Shown: piece by piece, positions 30,469 through 42,900 of the stretch | Numbering within the stretch: the stretch's first letter is position 1 | How the letters are laid out: every line of letters starts with the position of its first letter | IMG/VR virus record: IMGVR_UViG_3300047496_000044 | Location: 1 to 55,527 of that record | Length of the DNA stretch: 55,527 nucleotides | Reading direction: 5' to 3' (one strand) | Source: a virus | Translations under genes and position numbers: made by a program | The notes under the pieces: generated by a model | What the model saw: only the letters and a program-made list of their open reading frames with translations | What the model was told of the DNA's origin: nothing | Database searches by the model: none

Positions 30469-33400
30469 ATGGATGAACCAGTAAAAAAGCTATTAGTTAA
30501 GCTGGGAATTAGTACATCTGACTGGAAAGTAGCAGTCAATGAGATTAAATCCCAGCTTAATGCTATCAATGCACAAGCTAAAGCTGATGCTGCGTCAATG
30601 AAAGCAGTACAAAAAGAACAGATTGATTTAACTAAACAACAGATAGCCGAACAACAAAGATTAGCTGCCGAAGCTAAAGCTATGGCAGAGTTTGATAAAG
30701 CGAAAGCTGCATGGGAAAAGAAGAATCAGGAAGCTTTAAAGACTAAGTTACAGTTAAAGATATTAGAAACAGCTGAATTAAAGAAACAAGAAGTAATAAC
30801 AAGGGCGGCTACAAAAGCAGAACAAGCTAATTTAAGGTTAAAACAGCAGCAGCTTTCGTTTGAAAAACAGTCTGCATATATAGCTGAAAAGAAGTTAGCC
30901 GATGAGTTAAAAGCATCTGAGAGACTAAAGCAAGAAAAACTAATTGAAGAAGAACGTGTACGAAGAATAGCTGCACAACAAAAAGTATTAGGTGCAGTTA
31001 ATCAGACTGGGCAACTATCTGTTACACCTTATACGAACAATGAGATTATTCAGTCTCGTGCAGCTTTAAGTGAAGAAAAACAACGTTTAGCTTTAATGGA
31101 AGCTGAACTAAGGGTACAAGGAACGCAAGCTGGAGTTAAAAGAGTAGATTTAGAATTAGCAGAGAAACAGATAGCGGAAGAAAGGGCGAAATTAGGTTTA
31201 CAGGAAGTACAGATAACAAGATCAGAACAGCTTCTCAGGCTGCAAAAAGAACAGGAAAGAATTCAAGCTTCTACTGTAGATGCAGCCGCAGTAGCAAAGA
31301 TAAAACAAAGGGTAGGTTATTCTCCATATACAGCTCCTAAGATTGGTGGACTATTAGGTGTTGGAGGTTTGTTGGGTGAATCTACATCTTCAGCTGTAGA
31401 AGAAGTGTATAAAGAGAAAGAAAAATTGAGTATTATGCAAGCTGAGCTACGGGTAATGGCTCAGGAAGAAGAATATCGTAAAGTAGACATTGCTTCAGTA
31501 TCCACAGCAATAAGTAAAGAAAGAGAAAGACTAGAATTATTAAGTATGCAGTTGCGTGAACAAAAGGAACAATCTATAGCTGGAAAATTAACTGGTTTTG
31601 CCAAAGAAACAGCTAGTGGGATTGGAAATACATTACAAAGGTTAACTGGTGGTGGTGTATTGGGTAGTATAATAGTTGGTGGTATAAGTATAGAACTTAT
31701 CAATAAGTTAGTTGAAAAAGTTGGTGAACTAAAAGCTGATTTAGTAGGCGCTGTAGGACCAGCACAACAGTTGAGAGTTGAATTTGAAAGGTTAGCAGAA
31801 CGTAAGGGAATATCAGGGGAAGATATGTTGAAAGACCTTCGTGCTAATACGCGGGGGTTAGTAGCAGACTTGGATTTATATAAAACAGCCAATACGTTTC
31901 TTCGTTCAGGAATGAAATTAACTGAAGAACAGATGTCTAAGTTAGTAGGTACGACAGTAGAACTTGCAAGGGCAACAGGGCATACAGCTCCAGAAGCTAT
32001 GAGGGCGTTGGAACAGTATTTTATAACTGGTTATGCCAGGTCTATTGGTAGAGTCACAGGTATAAATAGACAAGAATTGGCTGTAAGAGGGTTATCAAAT
32101 ACGTTATCACCATTAGATAAAAAAACAGTAGAATTTGTTAATTTACAGTTTCAAGAAGAACAGATGTTTCTTAGAGTTGGTAAGGCGGCTACAACAGTAC
32201 CAGAAATATTACAACAAGTTACAGTAGCACAACAGAACTTTATAGAAGGTATAGCTAAAGGAATCACAAATAGTAATAGCTTTAATGAAGCTATACAAAG
32301 AATGTCTCAGTTGTTAATTAGTTTAGGACCAAAATTAGAAGATATAGCAGTAAAGGTAGGAACACATTTAGGTAATGCTGTTAAATGGGTAGCCGATAAT
32401 TTTAATACTTTAAAGCATGTAGTAGAAGGATTGATTGCAGTTAAAGTTGGAATATGGGCTATTAAGCAAGGAATTGAATTAGAAAAGCTTGGATCAAAAG
32501 TTGTACAATTAGCTTATAAGTACGGTATATTAAAATTAGCTAAAGAATCATTAGACACGCCAACAAAAGGTATAAGGGCTGGGGAAGGAATAGCTGAAGG
32601 TGTGGGGGTAGGTGTAGCCGAAGGTGTCGGCGAAGGGGCGGGAGTAGGTGTAGGGGTAGGTGTAGCCGAAGGTGTGGGCGGAGGGGTAGCCGCAGCTGGA
32701 TTATTAGCTTCGTTACCGGTTGTGATTGCTATTGGGGCAGCTTTAGGTTATATCGCTTTAGTAGCTAAAACAGTGGGTTTAACATTTTCAGATATAGTTC
32801 CAGCAGCTCGAGAATTAGAGACAGAGATTAAAGAAAAGTTAACAGCGGCATGGGACATAGTTAGTAAAAAATCTATATCGTATTGGTCAGATCTTAAAAA
32901 CGCTGCTAAACCTGTTATAGATTATTTATCTGACTCTATTGGGTTGAATATAGTTTCAGCGTGGGAGAAGGTAGAACAGGCCGGAGGTAAGGCCTGGGAT
33001 TATATTAAAGAACATGCAGTAGATGCCTTAAAGAATACACCAGAAGGGTTTATTGCACGTCAAATAAAAGCTTTATCAGAAAAAGATAAACTAAGACCAC
33101 CTGATGTTTCATCTTTACCGTCCTTATCGGATAACCGTCGTACCCCTTGGAACGCATTATTAGTTAAACCTAAGTCAAAAGAAGAAGAGGAAAAACAAGA
33201 CGCATGGTTTGCAGCACAAAAGAAAATAGCAGAGCAAACATCACAGTTACATCAGTTGATGAATAAGAGCATTTTAGATGCGTTAAAACAACGTATATCA
33301 GCAGAAGATCAAGCTTTAAAAGATCAATATGATGAAGGTATAATATCGTTAAGGGAATATGCAGCTAAAGAAAAAGCCATAAAGACAGAAGAATCAGATG

Positions 33401-36400
33401 CGGAGATAAAGAAACTTAGAAGTGATTTAGAGGAAAAGTTAAAAGCAGTAAAAGTTGGGGAATCAATTGAAATTGATGGTAAGCCTTATCAAACAGGGAA
33501 TGCAGAATCAGCTGAACTAGCTAAAAAGATTTTGAGAGAAAGGGAAGCAGACGCAGAAATTGCTATTGAGACTAGAAAAAATACACAGTTGCATAGTATT
33601 AACAGACAGTTGATTAGTGATGAGGAAGCAGCCTATCGTGTTTATATAGAAACTATCAATAAGATTGAGTTGGATGGAGTTAAAGAACGAACGACCATTC
33701 TAGAAACAGAATTTAAGCAAGGTAATGTAGGTGCACAGACATATATAGAAGATCGTAAGTCATTGATTAAAGAAGAGCTTGATTTAACGTTAAGTGGATT
33801 AAGTGCTAAAAAAGACGCCAATAAAAATAATGCTATTGAACTAGCTAACATTGCTAAGGAAGAAGGATTAGCAAGATTAGCTGCTATAAAACAAACAAAT
33901 CAGTTGGAGTTACAAGAAGCAGACATACAGGTACAAGCTTTACAAAATCATTACGACAAAGCTAAAAGATTTCTTGAAACACAGTATACAATAGCTAAAG
34001 GATCAGTTGATATTGATTCTTCACAGAAAGCATATGCTATTGATACACAGCTTTTGAGTTTAACAGATCAGTTTATAGAAAAACAGATACAACAATTAAA
34101 TGTTGTAGGACAGACGCAGGCATACTATACAAAAATATATGAGTCTATTTCTCAAGCAACATTAGAGCAGCAAAAATTAAATCAGCAATTAGCTCAAGCT
34201 AAGGATTTGTCTGGTCCTTTATCGAATGTATTTGGACAGATAGCAGGGTTGGTTGGAGAATTTAGAAATACATCAGGGGCAGTGTCAGTTCTTAATAACC
34301 TGTCGAAGTCATTAGAGAATATCTCTAAGTTTACAGTTTACAATAATTTAAGAAAAGCACAGTCTAATAAGGTACCCGGATTAAACGTAGCTAAGTCAGC
34401 ACAACAGATATTTGATGAGGCTCTTGGAAAATCTGCTAGTACAGTAGATATGTTAGATTCTGTATATAGAGATACAGCAAAAGAAGTTAAATATTTTGGG
34501 GATGCGTTAGAGACTGTAAGAAAACAATTGTTGCAAGATCAAGCTTCGCAGGCAGTACCGTTAACAAATATTCCGTTACAGTCGGCACAGGATAATACAG
34601 ATTTTCCGACTTACGATTCATCACAAGGTTTCGATAATGCGTTTCCTTGGAAAAATTTTCAAGTAGGAGGAATAGTTACAGAAACAGGTCCAGCTTGGTT
34701 GCATAAAAATGAGGAGGTAATAAATGCACCACAAGTTGGAATGTTGTCAAAGATGGTAGAAAAACTGACACAGGAAATATCCAAACTAACAGGTAGTTTA
34801 GTAAAAGTATTGAATAAGATTGATAACAGCAATAAGCCTACGTCAACATTAAATGATTCAGTCGGTGGATTAAAAGGTTTTGAAGTACAAGGTACCGAAG
34901 TGAATTACAAAAATAAGTCTAGTAATGATAATGATAATAGTGCGTTATCACAGTTGAAAGCTCCAGTTAAGGCTCTTGCTACGTCTTTTATGAATTTGTT
35001 TCATAGTACAGATAAGTTAACAGGTGCACAGGTTCCATTTGCAGCACGTTTGCAAGACTTTACTAAAAACTTAAGTGGGTGGATTGCAGGAATACAAGGA
35101 GTTATACAAGGCGTCACTGGTGGTAAAAATGCAGCTGGTGGGGCTTTAAGTGGTGGCATGGCAGGAATGCAGTTAGGTTCTAATTTTGGACCAATAGGAG
35201 CAGCCGCAGGGGCAGTTGGAGGGGCAGCTCTCGGGGCTATTTTTGGAAATAAACAGGCAAGACTTACTTCAGATTTGAAGAAGGTCCAAGATCAGATGCA
35301 ATCAATAATAGACTCTATGAATGCTGGTACTATTTCATTAGCACAGACAATTGCAGATTTACGCAGGGAAAGACAACAAGCATTAACAATGTTGTCAGGT
35401 GATAAAAAAGGAAGCAAGAGTAAGAAAGGTCAGCCAAGTCAAGTACAACAAGCTATACAGGCTATTGATTCTGAAATTGCTAAGTTGGTAGAACAGCAGA
35501 CACAGATATTACAAAATTTAACATCGTCACTAATAACTTTATCTCAGCCTTTACAGTTTCAAGATTATTTAAATTCACTGGATCAGATTATACAAAAGTA
35601 TCAAGAATTCGCTTCAGCAGCACAAGGTAATGCACAAGAGATGGGTCAAGCAAATCAGTTTCTTACACTTAGTCTGCAAAACTATGTAACAACGTTAAGT
35701 CAACAATTGAATCAGGCACAACAAACAGCTATACAAGATGCATTAACGTTAATAAATCTTGAGTATCAAAGACAACAGTTGATAAATCAAACAGCTCAAC
35801 AAGAATATGATATATTAACTCAGGGAGTCTTAGCTCGTCAGCGTACAACGGCTATGACTAAAGGTCAAGAAATAGGACAGCTTAGATATCAGAGAGACAT
35901 GCAGTTGCAACAAATGGATGAAGAAATAGCTATCAATCAAGCTAAGGTAGATGCAGAAAGTAAAATCTTTGGATTAGCGACAACAAGAATTGGACTAGAA
36001 CAACAATTACTGCAAGCACAAAAAGAACAAGCAGATTATCAAATAGCACAAGTGTTGGCTTTATCGCAAGTTGTATCGGCATTAACATCGGGATTATCTT
36101 CAGGGCAGATAATGAGCCAGCTACAGGCAATGTATGCTGGTGGTTCCATGCCTACTGGTTCTGGTTTACTATTGTTATTAGCTCAGTTGTTAGGTTTGGA
36201 TGTACCGGCTGGGGATACAGGTGGACAGTATGGTACTCAAAACTGGTTGACACAAGTTCCACAACAATGGCAAGACGCAGCACAATATGTATCACAACAA
36301 AATCCAAACTTTTATAAAGATTTTGAGGCAGCAGCAGGTTCGTCACCAGGTTCACCAAGTCGTACAGCTGCCGTTGATGATGTACAGCCTTTAGTTGCAC

Positions 36401-36993
36401 AAGGTAAAGTTGAAGGGTATGACATGCAGGGATTTTTAAACTGGTTAGAAACTGGCAATATACCAGTATTAGAAAAGGGCGGACCAATTGAAAGGACTGG
36501 TTTGATATATGGTCACGAAGGCGAGCATGTATTAAATGCGCCTACAGTAGAAAAGTTAAAGACTATTGGTGGTGTTGATAATGTAATAGCTATGGTTACT
36601 GGGTTTGCAGATTCTTTAGGTAGCGTATTCAAAGGTGTGGGTAATACAGCAACAGGTAAGTCTATGATTATAAGTCAAACAGCTACTGCACAGCCATCAC
36701 CAGCTATGCCATCGGTTGCTAATGATCTATCTTCCACTATGGCGTTACAAGCTCATGGTGCTATGCTATCAATGGCACAACAAAGATCGTCTATTGAATA
36801 CAACATATTGAGTGCAAAACAGGCGCACTTAAGTGCAGAAATGAATTATCTCAGTGCATTAAACGATACATTAAGCAACATACAGAATACAGAGTTTGGA
36901 GCTGGAAGTACAAGTTTAGAAGGATTGTTTCAGAAAGTATATGAAACAAGAGGCAGACAAGGTGCTGGTAACTTCCGACGTGAAATTTTATAA
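30469..36993 (+). CDS. tail tape measure protein
   Basis: The 2174-residue protein is the longest in the window and follows the chaperones, as expected for the ruler that sets tail length; at the usual 0.15 nm per residue the tail would be roughly 300 nm. The N-terminal 400 residues are Ala/Glu/Lys/Gln-rich coiled coil (AAEAKAMAEFDKAKAAWEKK). A Gly/Val-rich hinge lies near residues 704-744 and precedes a hydrophobic segment (LLASLPVVIAIGAALGYIALVA). Two copies of a GG..TG...HE.E.VLNAP motif occur near residues 1400 and 2005. No lytic domain is evident. Confidence 0.95.
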   Translation: MDEPVKKLLVKLGISTSDWKVAVNEIKSQLNAINAQAKADAASMKAVQKEQIDLTKQQIAEQQRLAAEAKAMAEFDKAKAAWEKKNQEALKTKLQLKILETAELKKQEVITRAATKAEQANLRLKQQQLSFEKQSAYIAEKKLADELKASERLKQEKLIEEERVRRIAAQQKVLGAVNQTGQLSVTPYTNNEIIQSRAALSEEKQRLALMEAELRVQGTQAGVKRVDLELAEKQIAEERAKLGLQEVQITRSEQLLRLQKEQERIQASTVDAAAVAKIKQRVGYSPYTAPKIGGLLGVGGLLGESTSSAVEEVYKEKEKLSIMQAELRVMAQEEEYRKVDIASVSTAISKERERLELLSMQLREQKEQSIAGKLTGFAKETASGIGNTLQRLTGGGVLGSIIVGGISIELINKLVEKVGELKADLVGAVGPAQQLRVEFERLAERKGISGEDMLKDLRANTRGLVADLDLYKTANTFLRSGMKLTEEQMSKLVGTTVELARATGHTAPEAMRALEQYFITGYARSIGRVTGINRQELAVRGLSNTLSPLDKKTVEFVNLQFQEEQMFLRVGKAATTVPEILQQVTVAQQNFIEGIAKGITNSNSFNEAIQRMSQLLISLGPKLEDIAVKVGTHLGNAVKWVADNFNTLKHVVEGLIAVKVGIWAIKQGIELEKLGSKVVQLAYKYGILKLAKESLDTPTKGIRAGEGIAEGVGVGVAEGVGEGAGVGVGVGVAEGVGGGVAAAGLLASLPVVIAIGAALGYIALVAKTVGLTFSDIVPAARELETEIKEKLTAAWDIVSKKSISYWSDLKNAAKPVIDYLSDSIGLNIVSAWEKVEQAGGKAWDYIKEHAVDALKNTPEGFIARQIKALSEKDKLRPPDVSSLPSLSDNRRTPWNALLVKPKSKEEEEKQDAWFAAQKKIAEQTSQLHQLMNKSILDALKQRISAEDQALKDQYDEGIISLREYAAKEKAIKTEESDAEIKKLRSDLEEKLKAVKVGESIEIDGKPYQTGNAESAELAKKILREREADAEIAIETRKNTQLHSINRQLISDEEAAYRVYIETINKIELDGVKERTTILETEFKQGNVGAQTYIEDRKSLIKEELDLTLSGLSAKKDANKNNAIELANIAKEEGLARLAAIKQTNQLELQEADIQVQALQNHYDKAKRFLETQYTIAKGSVDIDSSQKAYAIDTQLLSLTDQFIEKQIQQLNVVGQTQAYYTKIYESISQATLEQQKLNQQLAQAKDLSGPLSNVFGQIAGLVGEFRNTSGAVSVLNNLSKSLENISKFTVYNNLRKAQSNKVPGLNVAKSAQQIFDEALGKSASTVDMLDSVYRDTAKEVKYFGDALETVRKQLLQDQASQAVPLTNIPLQSAQDNTDFPTYDSSQGFDNAFPWKNFQVGGIVTETGPAWLHKNEEVINAPQVGMLSKMVEKLTQEISKLTGSLVKVLNKIDNSNKPTSTLNDSVGGLKGFEVQGTEVNYKNKSSNDNDNSALSQLKAPVKALATSFMNLFHSTDKLTGAQVPFAARLQDFTKNLSGWIAGIQGVIQGVTGGKNAAGGALSGGMAGMQLGSNFGPIGAAAGAVGGAALGAIFGNKQARLTSDLKKVQDQMQSIIDSMNAGTISLAQTIADLRRERQQALTMLSGDKKGSKSKKGQPSQVQQAIQAIDSEIAKLVEQQTQILQNLTSSLITLSQPLQFQDYLNSLDQIIQKYQEFASAAQGNAQEMGQANQFLTLSLQNYVTTLSQQLNQAQQTAIQDALTLINLEYQRQQLINQTAQQEYDILTQGVLARQRTTAMTKGQEIGQLRYQRDMQLQQMDEEIAINQAKVDAESKIFGLATTRIGLEQQLLQAQKEQADYQIAQVLALSQVVSALTSGLSSGQIMSQLQAMYAGGSMPTGSGLLLLLAQLLGLDVPAGDTGGQYGTQNWLTQVPQQWQDAAQYVSQQNPNFYKDFEAAAGSSPGSPSRTAAVDDVQPLVAQGKVEGYDMQGFLNWLETGNIPVLEKGGPIERTGLIYGHEGEHVLNAPTVEKLKTIGGVDNVIAMVTGFADSLGSVFKGVGNTATGKSMIISQTATAQPSPAMPSVANDLSSTMALQAHGAMLSMAQQRSSIEYNILSAKQAHLSAEMNYLSALNDTLSNIQNTEFGAGSTSLEGLFQKVYETRGRQGAGNFRREIL

Positions 36994-39900
36994 ATGAAAG
37001 TCTTTATAAACAACGGATCAGGAAACGTTGACTACACAAGGTATGTAGTTGATGGATCATTAAATATAGAAGACTCCGTTAATGTTCCTACTTTAATATC
37101 ATTTCAGTTGAGTAACATAGATCAGTTATTTGTTGTACCAAGACGAAGTTCGTACGTAACAGTACAAAGTGAAATTTATCTGGATTCATCATCAGGTATC
37201 TCTAATACGCCTATAAGTAATATAACTGTAACAGGAACAGATCAGCCTTGGGTTATTACGGGTGGATTAAATTCGGGGTATTCGTATAATTCAGGTGGTA
37301 CTGGAACGTCGCCTGCTAGTATAAGTGTTGTAGCGGGACAAACATATACCTTAAATTATGTATCGGGGACAGTTTCAAGAAAATCAGGAACGTATGGGTT
37401 TTATGGACCAACTGGTGATCCTACAAATCCCGGTCCCAGTTCACCACAAACAAGTGGATGGCCAGGTTTTTGGTGTGCCCCTAATACGTGTAATGCTGGT
37501 TGTTGTATTGGAGCATGGGCAGATTCGTCGGGTAACTTAGTTTCAGCACCATTCGCTGTAGGAAATAATTTTGTTGGTACAGCTCCGGGCGGTGCGACTC
37601 AGTTATTACTAGGTATAAACGACACTATACTTTTTAGTGATAATGTTGGTTCATGGGTATTTAGTGTGGGGGTAGTTGCGTTTAAAATACTGGCTACTGG
37701 TTTTATTACTACTGAGCCAGAAAGAACATATTTAGGTCTAAGTCAAGGTACGAAGTCTACAAGTAAAATAGCTACAGTACAAAATCAAGTTTACACATAC
37801 AATATAAATGTAACGTCAGATGAATGGTTGTTAAATGTTAAGACAGTACCGTATATTCCTGCCTTTGTTAATCAGACTGATAGTCAAATCTTAGCTAACA
37901 TAGCTACAGCTTTAGCTCCTGGTTTTTTCAATACAACGTTGATGGCGAGTGGAACATTGGTTCCATATTTTGCTTACGATCCGTCACAGACTTGGTCTGA
38001 TGTAGCTAAGACATTTGCAGATGCCAATAGGTATCACTACAAAGTAATCAATAAACAGATAATATATCAGCCATTCGGAGATAAGCCTTTAGGTATAGCT
38101 TATGATGATACAACACAAAAAGAAAAATCATTATCACCGTTAGAGCTAAAAACAAGTTTAGTTACAGTCCCGCCTGTAAATGATTGTATTGTTATTGGAG
38201 ATGTAGAACCGCAGACAAATTGGGATAATTATTTTATTGGGGATGGGTTCACATCAAACTTTCAGTTAAAGCATCAAGTATTTCAAGGAACATCTTCCGA
38301 ATTATTATCCGATGATTGGACAGAAAGTTCATTTACACAAGGTACATGGACCGTAAACGATCCGTTAGGTGTATGTATTCTGGCGGATGGAAATGGAAAT
38401 GCTGTAGGTGCATTAAATGTAATACAGAAAGGTTCAGTTGGAGTATATACTCCGCAGAACTTAGCTACATATATTCAAGCTCAAAATGGCTTAGAACTTG
38501 GTGGTGGAATAAATCTACAACACGGGCAAATTATTTTTAACGATACAGCTTCTGGTGGTGGAGGAATAATTGGTGGTATATATGGAACATCTACATTTTT
38601 ACCCGGAAACTGTTTAGCGGGATTCGGTATAACAGGGCAACAAGGATTTGGACCGGTAAACATTTATGATGTAGAAACGTTACCGACTAGCAGTACAGTA
38701 AATTTAACATATATTCGATTCCTTGCATCATCTATCAATGGTGCATGTTTACTTGGGGCATGGACTGATAACACAGGACAGCTTAAAGCGTTGCCGTTCT
38801 TAGTTGGCATAGGAATACAAGCTACAGTTCCAGCTGGAGTTACAAAATTATCATTAGGAGTAAACGATTGGCAGTATGGAAATAATTCAGGTTCATGGGT
38901 AATCAGTGTAAACGGTAGTAATGTAACGGTACAGAGCACAACAGCTCCGTGGAATTTAGGGGGTAGTTTAAATTCTGCATATCCATTTAATAACGCTGGG
39001 ACAACAGCCCCAATAACAGTAAATGTAACACCAGGACAAACGATAACTATAAATTATGTTAGTGGAACTGTATCACTTGGTCCAGGTCATCCGTCAGTAG
39101 ACTCTAATGGAGATGCAACAGACATACCAGCAACAGGGATAGAAGCAAGACCCGGAAATTTTGCAGCCATAACGTATTCAGCTATAGTTCAAAGTTTAGG
39201 ACCGTGGGTACCTGGGTATGTTATAAAAGGTACAGGTTTTGCAGCTGCTGCATCTATAATGAACGGAAAATCGTTCACTATTACAGCTATAAATCCAACA
39301 ACTGGAATAATAACTGTAGTAGGTTTACAAACGTATTCGTCACACTATGGTCCAACAGCGGATAGTGGTACGGTAAGTTCAAGTGTAAATGATGTACTTG
39401 TAACCGCCTCAGGGGCGGCGGGCATTGTTGTACAGCCAATATTGAATGGTCAATATGTAGGTACACAGGTAGTATCGCAGATAAATCATCAATATGTATT
39501 GCAGACATGGATAGGCGCAAATACACAGTCTAGATATATACGGCCGTATGGTAATCTTACACAGACCAAGTACTACGGAAATCAGAATCTAGCTGCGTCT
39601 GGAGCAATAACATTTGTAATTACGGACGTAAACTTAGGTAACTATGTCATAGAGCAGTTAAATCCGTTGTTTGGTTTATTCCCATCCGCACCGCCACCAG
39701 TAGTAACACAGTACACAAAGACAAACGTAACGCTTCCGCCTTTTGCTTTGTATTGTCTGATTAACGGAATAGATTTAAATGTATCTATAAACTACACAGT
39801 ATTAAGTGAACCTCCACAAGGGTTTTTAACAGTGCAATCTTTAACAGGTATGTCGGGTGGTAATAATCCCTGGCTACCGTCTCAGTTAAGTACACCGGTT

Positions 39901-42900
39901 GTATATCAGCTTGGGTTTGGGATGATAAATCAGACTGCACAGATTTCCCAGTCTGGCGAAGCCTATGAGTTGTCTTTTTATACAGACACAATTCCATCAG
40001 TTGGGGCTAGAATAAGATTTTTAAGCTGGAGTGCCGGACAAAGTGTCGCTAGAGTTAGAGATACAGTGGCGGTGGCAGCAGAGGCGGCTATATCCGGTGA
40101 TGATGGTGTACGTTCAGCTATAATGCAGAATTTATCACCGTTACCAAGGACATCAGATGAATGTGAAGCCGCAGCCGCGGCTGCTATATTAGATAGAGAA
40201 TACCCACAGTTTCAAGGTAGTTATACAGTAGTGACGGTTCCATTTAGATATGAGTCATTATTCTCACCGTCATTATATGACTATCCCAAGTCCGGGGAAT
40301 TTTTCTATGTTAATTCGTTAGTGCGGGGAGTAACAGGGCAAAACTTTTTTGTTAATACAGCAAGAATATCTGTAGTTGAATTGAAACAGGAAGTTCTAAA
40401 TATAAGTATAGACTACGGTCCAGATTTATATTTAGAAAGGCTATTACCATCGTTCTTAGAACGAGAACAAAACATATTAGTTCCAACACAAACGGTTTCT
40501 CCGCCTAGTTATATAACATTGCCGCAGGTATTGAATGCTCATTTAGCTACGTTAGATAATGCACAGATAACAGCTATTGTGGATTCCACGACTGGAAATT
40601 ATGTAACAGTAGATTTAGGATCAGCTCCAGTAACAGGTTGTGAGGTAAGAAATGTTGATTCTGGATGGGGAACACAGTCACAAGGAAGAGTAGGCTTATT
40701 TACTACTCAGACATTTAATTTAACTAGAACCTCTAGAGATCAAACGTGGTATTTAAGAACATTAAATGGAAGTCAATTCTCTAGGTTTAGTAAAGCTTTG
40801 CGGGTGGTATATCCGTTAGTACCAACAGCTCCAACATTGGTACAAGCTGATACTACAAAAGCTGTATTTGATTATGCAGGTGATGTACGTGATATTTATG
40901 GGTTAGAATTAAGGGCATTTCCGATAAGTGGCGAACTGTTTTTTGTTGGTACTCCTACGGTAGAAGATAATCTTACACAGTATGTAAGGACAGCTGTAGT
41001 TGTAGGTCCGACAATACAGAGTAATGTTATTGCTGTTTACGATCCGCCAAGTTATACGAATCCATTTCCTTATAGTACGCAGTTGGGTGTTGGAGATATA
41101 ATCTATACTACGTGTGCAAATGACAACACATTTCAAGGTATAGAAATAATATCTCAAGTGATAGCAGCTACACAGCCTACGAATCCATTTTATCCAGCTA
41201 GTGTAACGTTAAATTCAGCTAATGCTTATTTGTATTACAACACTAGTAGTAACAATGGATTTCAAAGAACGTATCCAACGTTAACGTCGCAAGCTGTAGC
41301 TTCGTATGCAAATCTACAGAGTTTACAGTTTAATAGTTTCAACTTAAATCGTGGGACCGATCCTTGGTATCAACCGATGCAGGTTGATACCTATGATACT
41401 AATGGTATGTTCCACGGGTATAGCACAGTAGCAGCTATAGCGACACAAGGTTATGACATGATTATAACCGGGTCGTTATTTTTTCCATCGGGTGGTAATT
41501 GGACGTTTGTAGTGAATCATGACGATGCATTTTTGTTTGGTATTCAAGGAGCGACAAGGGTACTTGGGCCACAAATAAATCCAATAGGGCAGACACATAC
41601 AGCAGTACTGAATCTTCCGATTTTAGGTGCAAATAATCAGGCTGGAAATTATCAGAATGAAACGTATATTGTAAGCGTACCAGTTAGTGGTAATTACAAT
41701 TTTGAAATTGACTATACACAGTGGAAAGATAATCAGACACTAGTAGTGTTTGCTGGGTCGTCGTTTTCGAAGGCACAAGGTATATACCCAACGCCACCAG
41801 GAATAGGGTTAGGTGGAAGTAATGGTACACCGTGGGAGTTCGGGTGGTTTGATTATGGACAAGTTACACCGGATATACAAGGACAGTATGTATTTGGAGT
41901 AGATAATGTAGTGGGAACCGTTCAACAAATACAGACAGGAAATTATTCATTTGTAGCTAGCGGTTCTATATCAGGAAATTATCAGGGTATATGTACTGTA
42001 TTAACACAGACACCACATGGTTTTAATATTGGTAACACAGCTATAATTGGATGCGGATGGTCTAGTTGGCCTGCGACATTACCAACGCCACCAAATTCAG
42101 GTGCAGTTTTCTGTGGTCAGCAGGTTGTAACTAATGTACTCTCGGTTACCGGCTTTCAGTTCATTATATCTAGGTTTACTACGCCTGCGGCTTTGGCTCA
42201 AGGATCGTGGGAACAAGTAATAGCTGCTACAGGTGTAAATTTTCAACAGATTCAGGGTGTATGTTCGTTGATGCCTACGCCACAGAATTTAACATTAGCT
42301 TCTGGAGTTATATTGCAGAGGCCCGTGTTTGCCCCGTCAGATTTAGTGATAGACTTTACACAGCCTGACATAGCAGAGACATTAGAAATTATTCAGGCAT
42401 TGTCGCCTAATAACAGAGTAGGAAGCCTAAGAGCATTTTTCTATAATACACAATGGGATTATTCGCTACCCACGACTATACCAGCATTCGATGTACCAAT
42501 GCTGGTAAACATCGTAATAGATGGAAATACACAACAAGTAGAGTGGCAAGTACAACAAGGTTCGCCTAAAGGATACAGGGTAGAAATAAATGATGTTGTA
42601 ACCGGGCAGACATATAACAGATTTACAGTTGATAATCCGTTAAATCCACAAGGTATAAAACAGTTTAAAATAAATCCATTAGACTTTGCCAATACCAGAA
42701 CAATAGTTGTAACGCCATTCGATGCGTTAGGAGATGGCATACCAGTTATAATAACGAATGCAAGTAGCTATAGTATTTCAGGCAGTCAAAGTCCTGGATC
42801 ATACTCGATTGGATGTACGTATGATGGTCCGATACCAATTAGTTTCGTATTGATAAGGATACCGTTAGATGTACCAATACAGTTTGGTACGAATTTCAAT

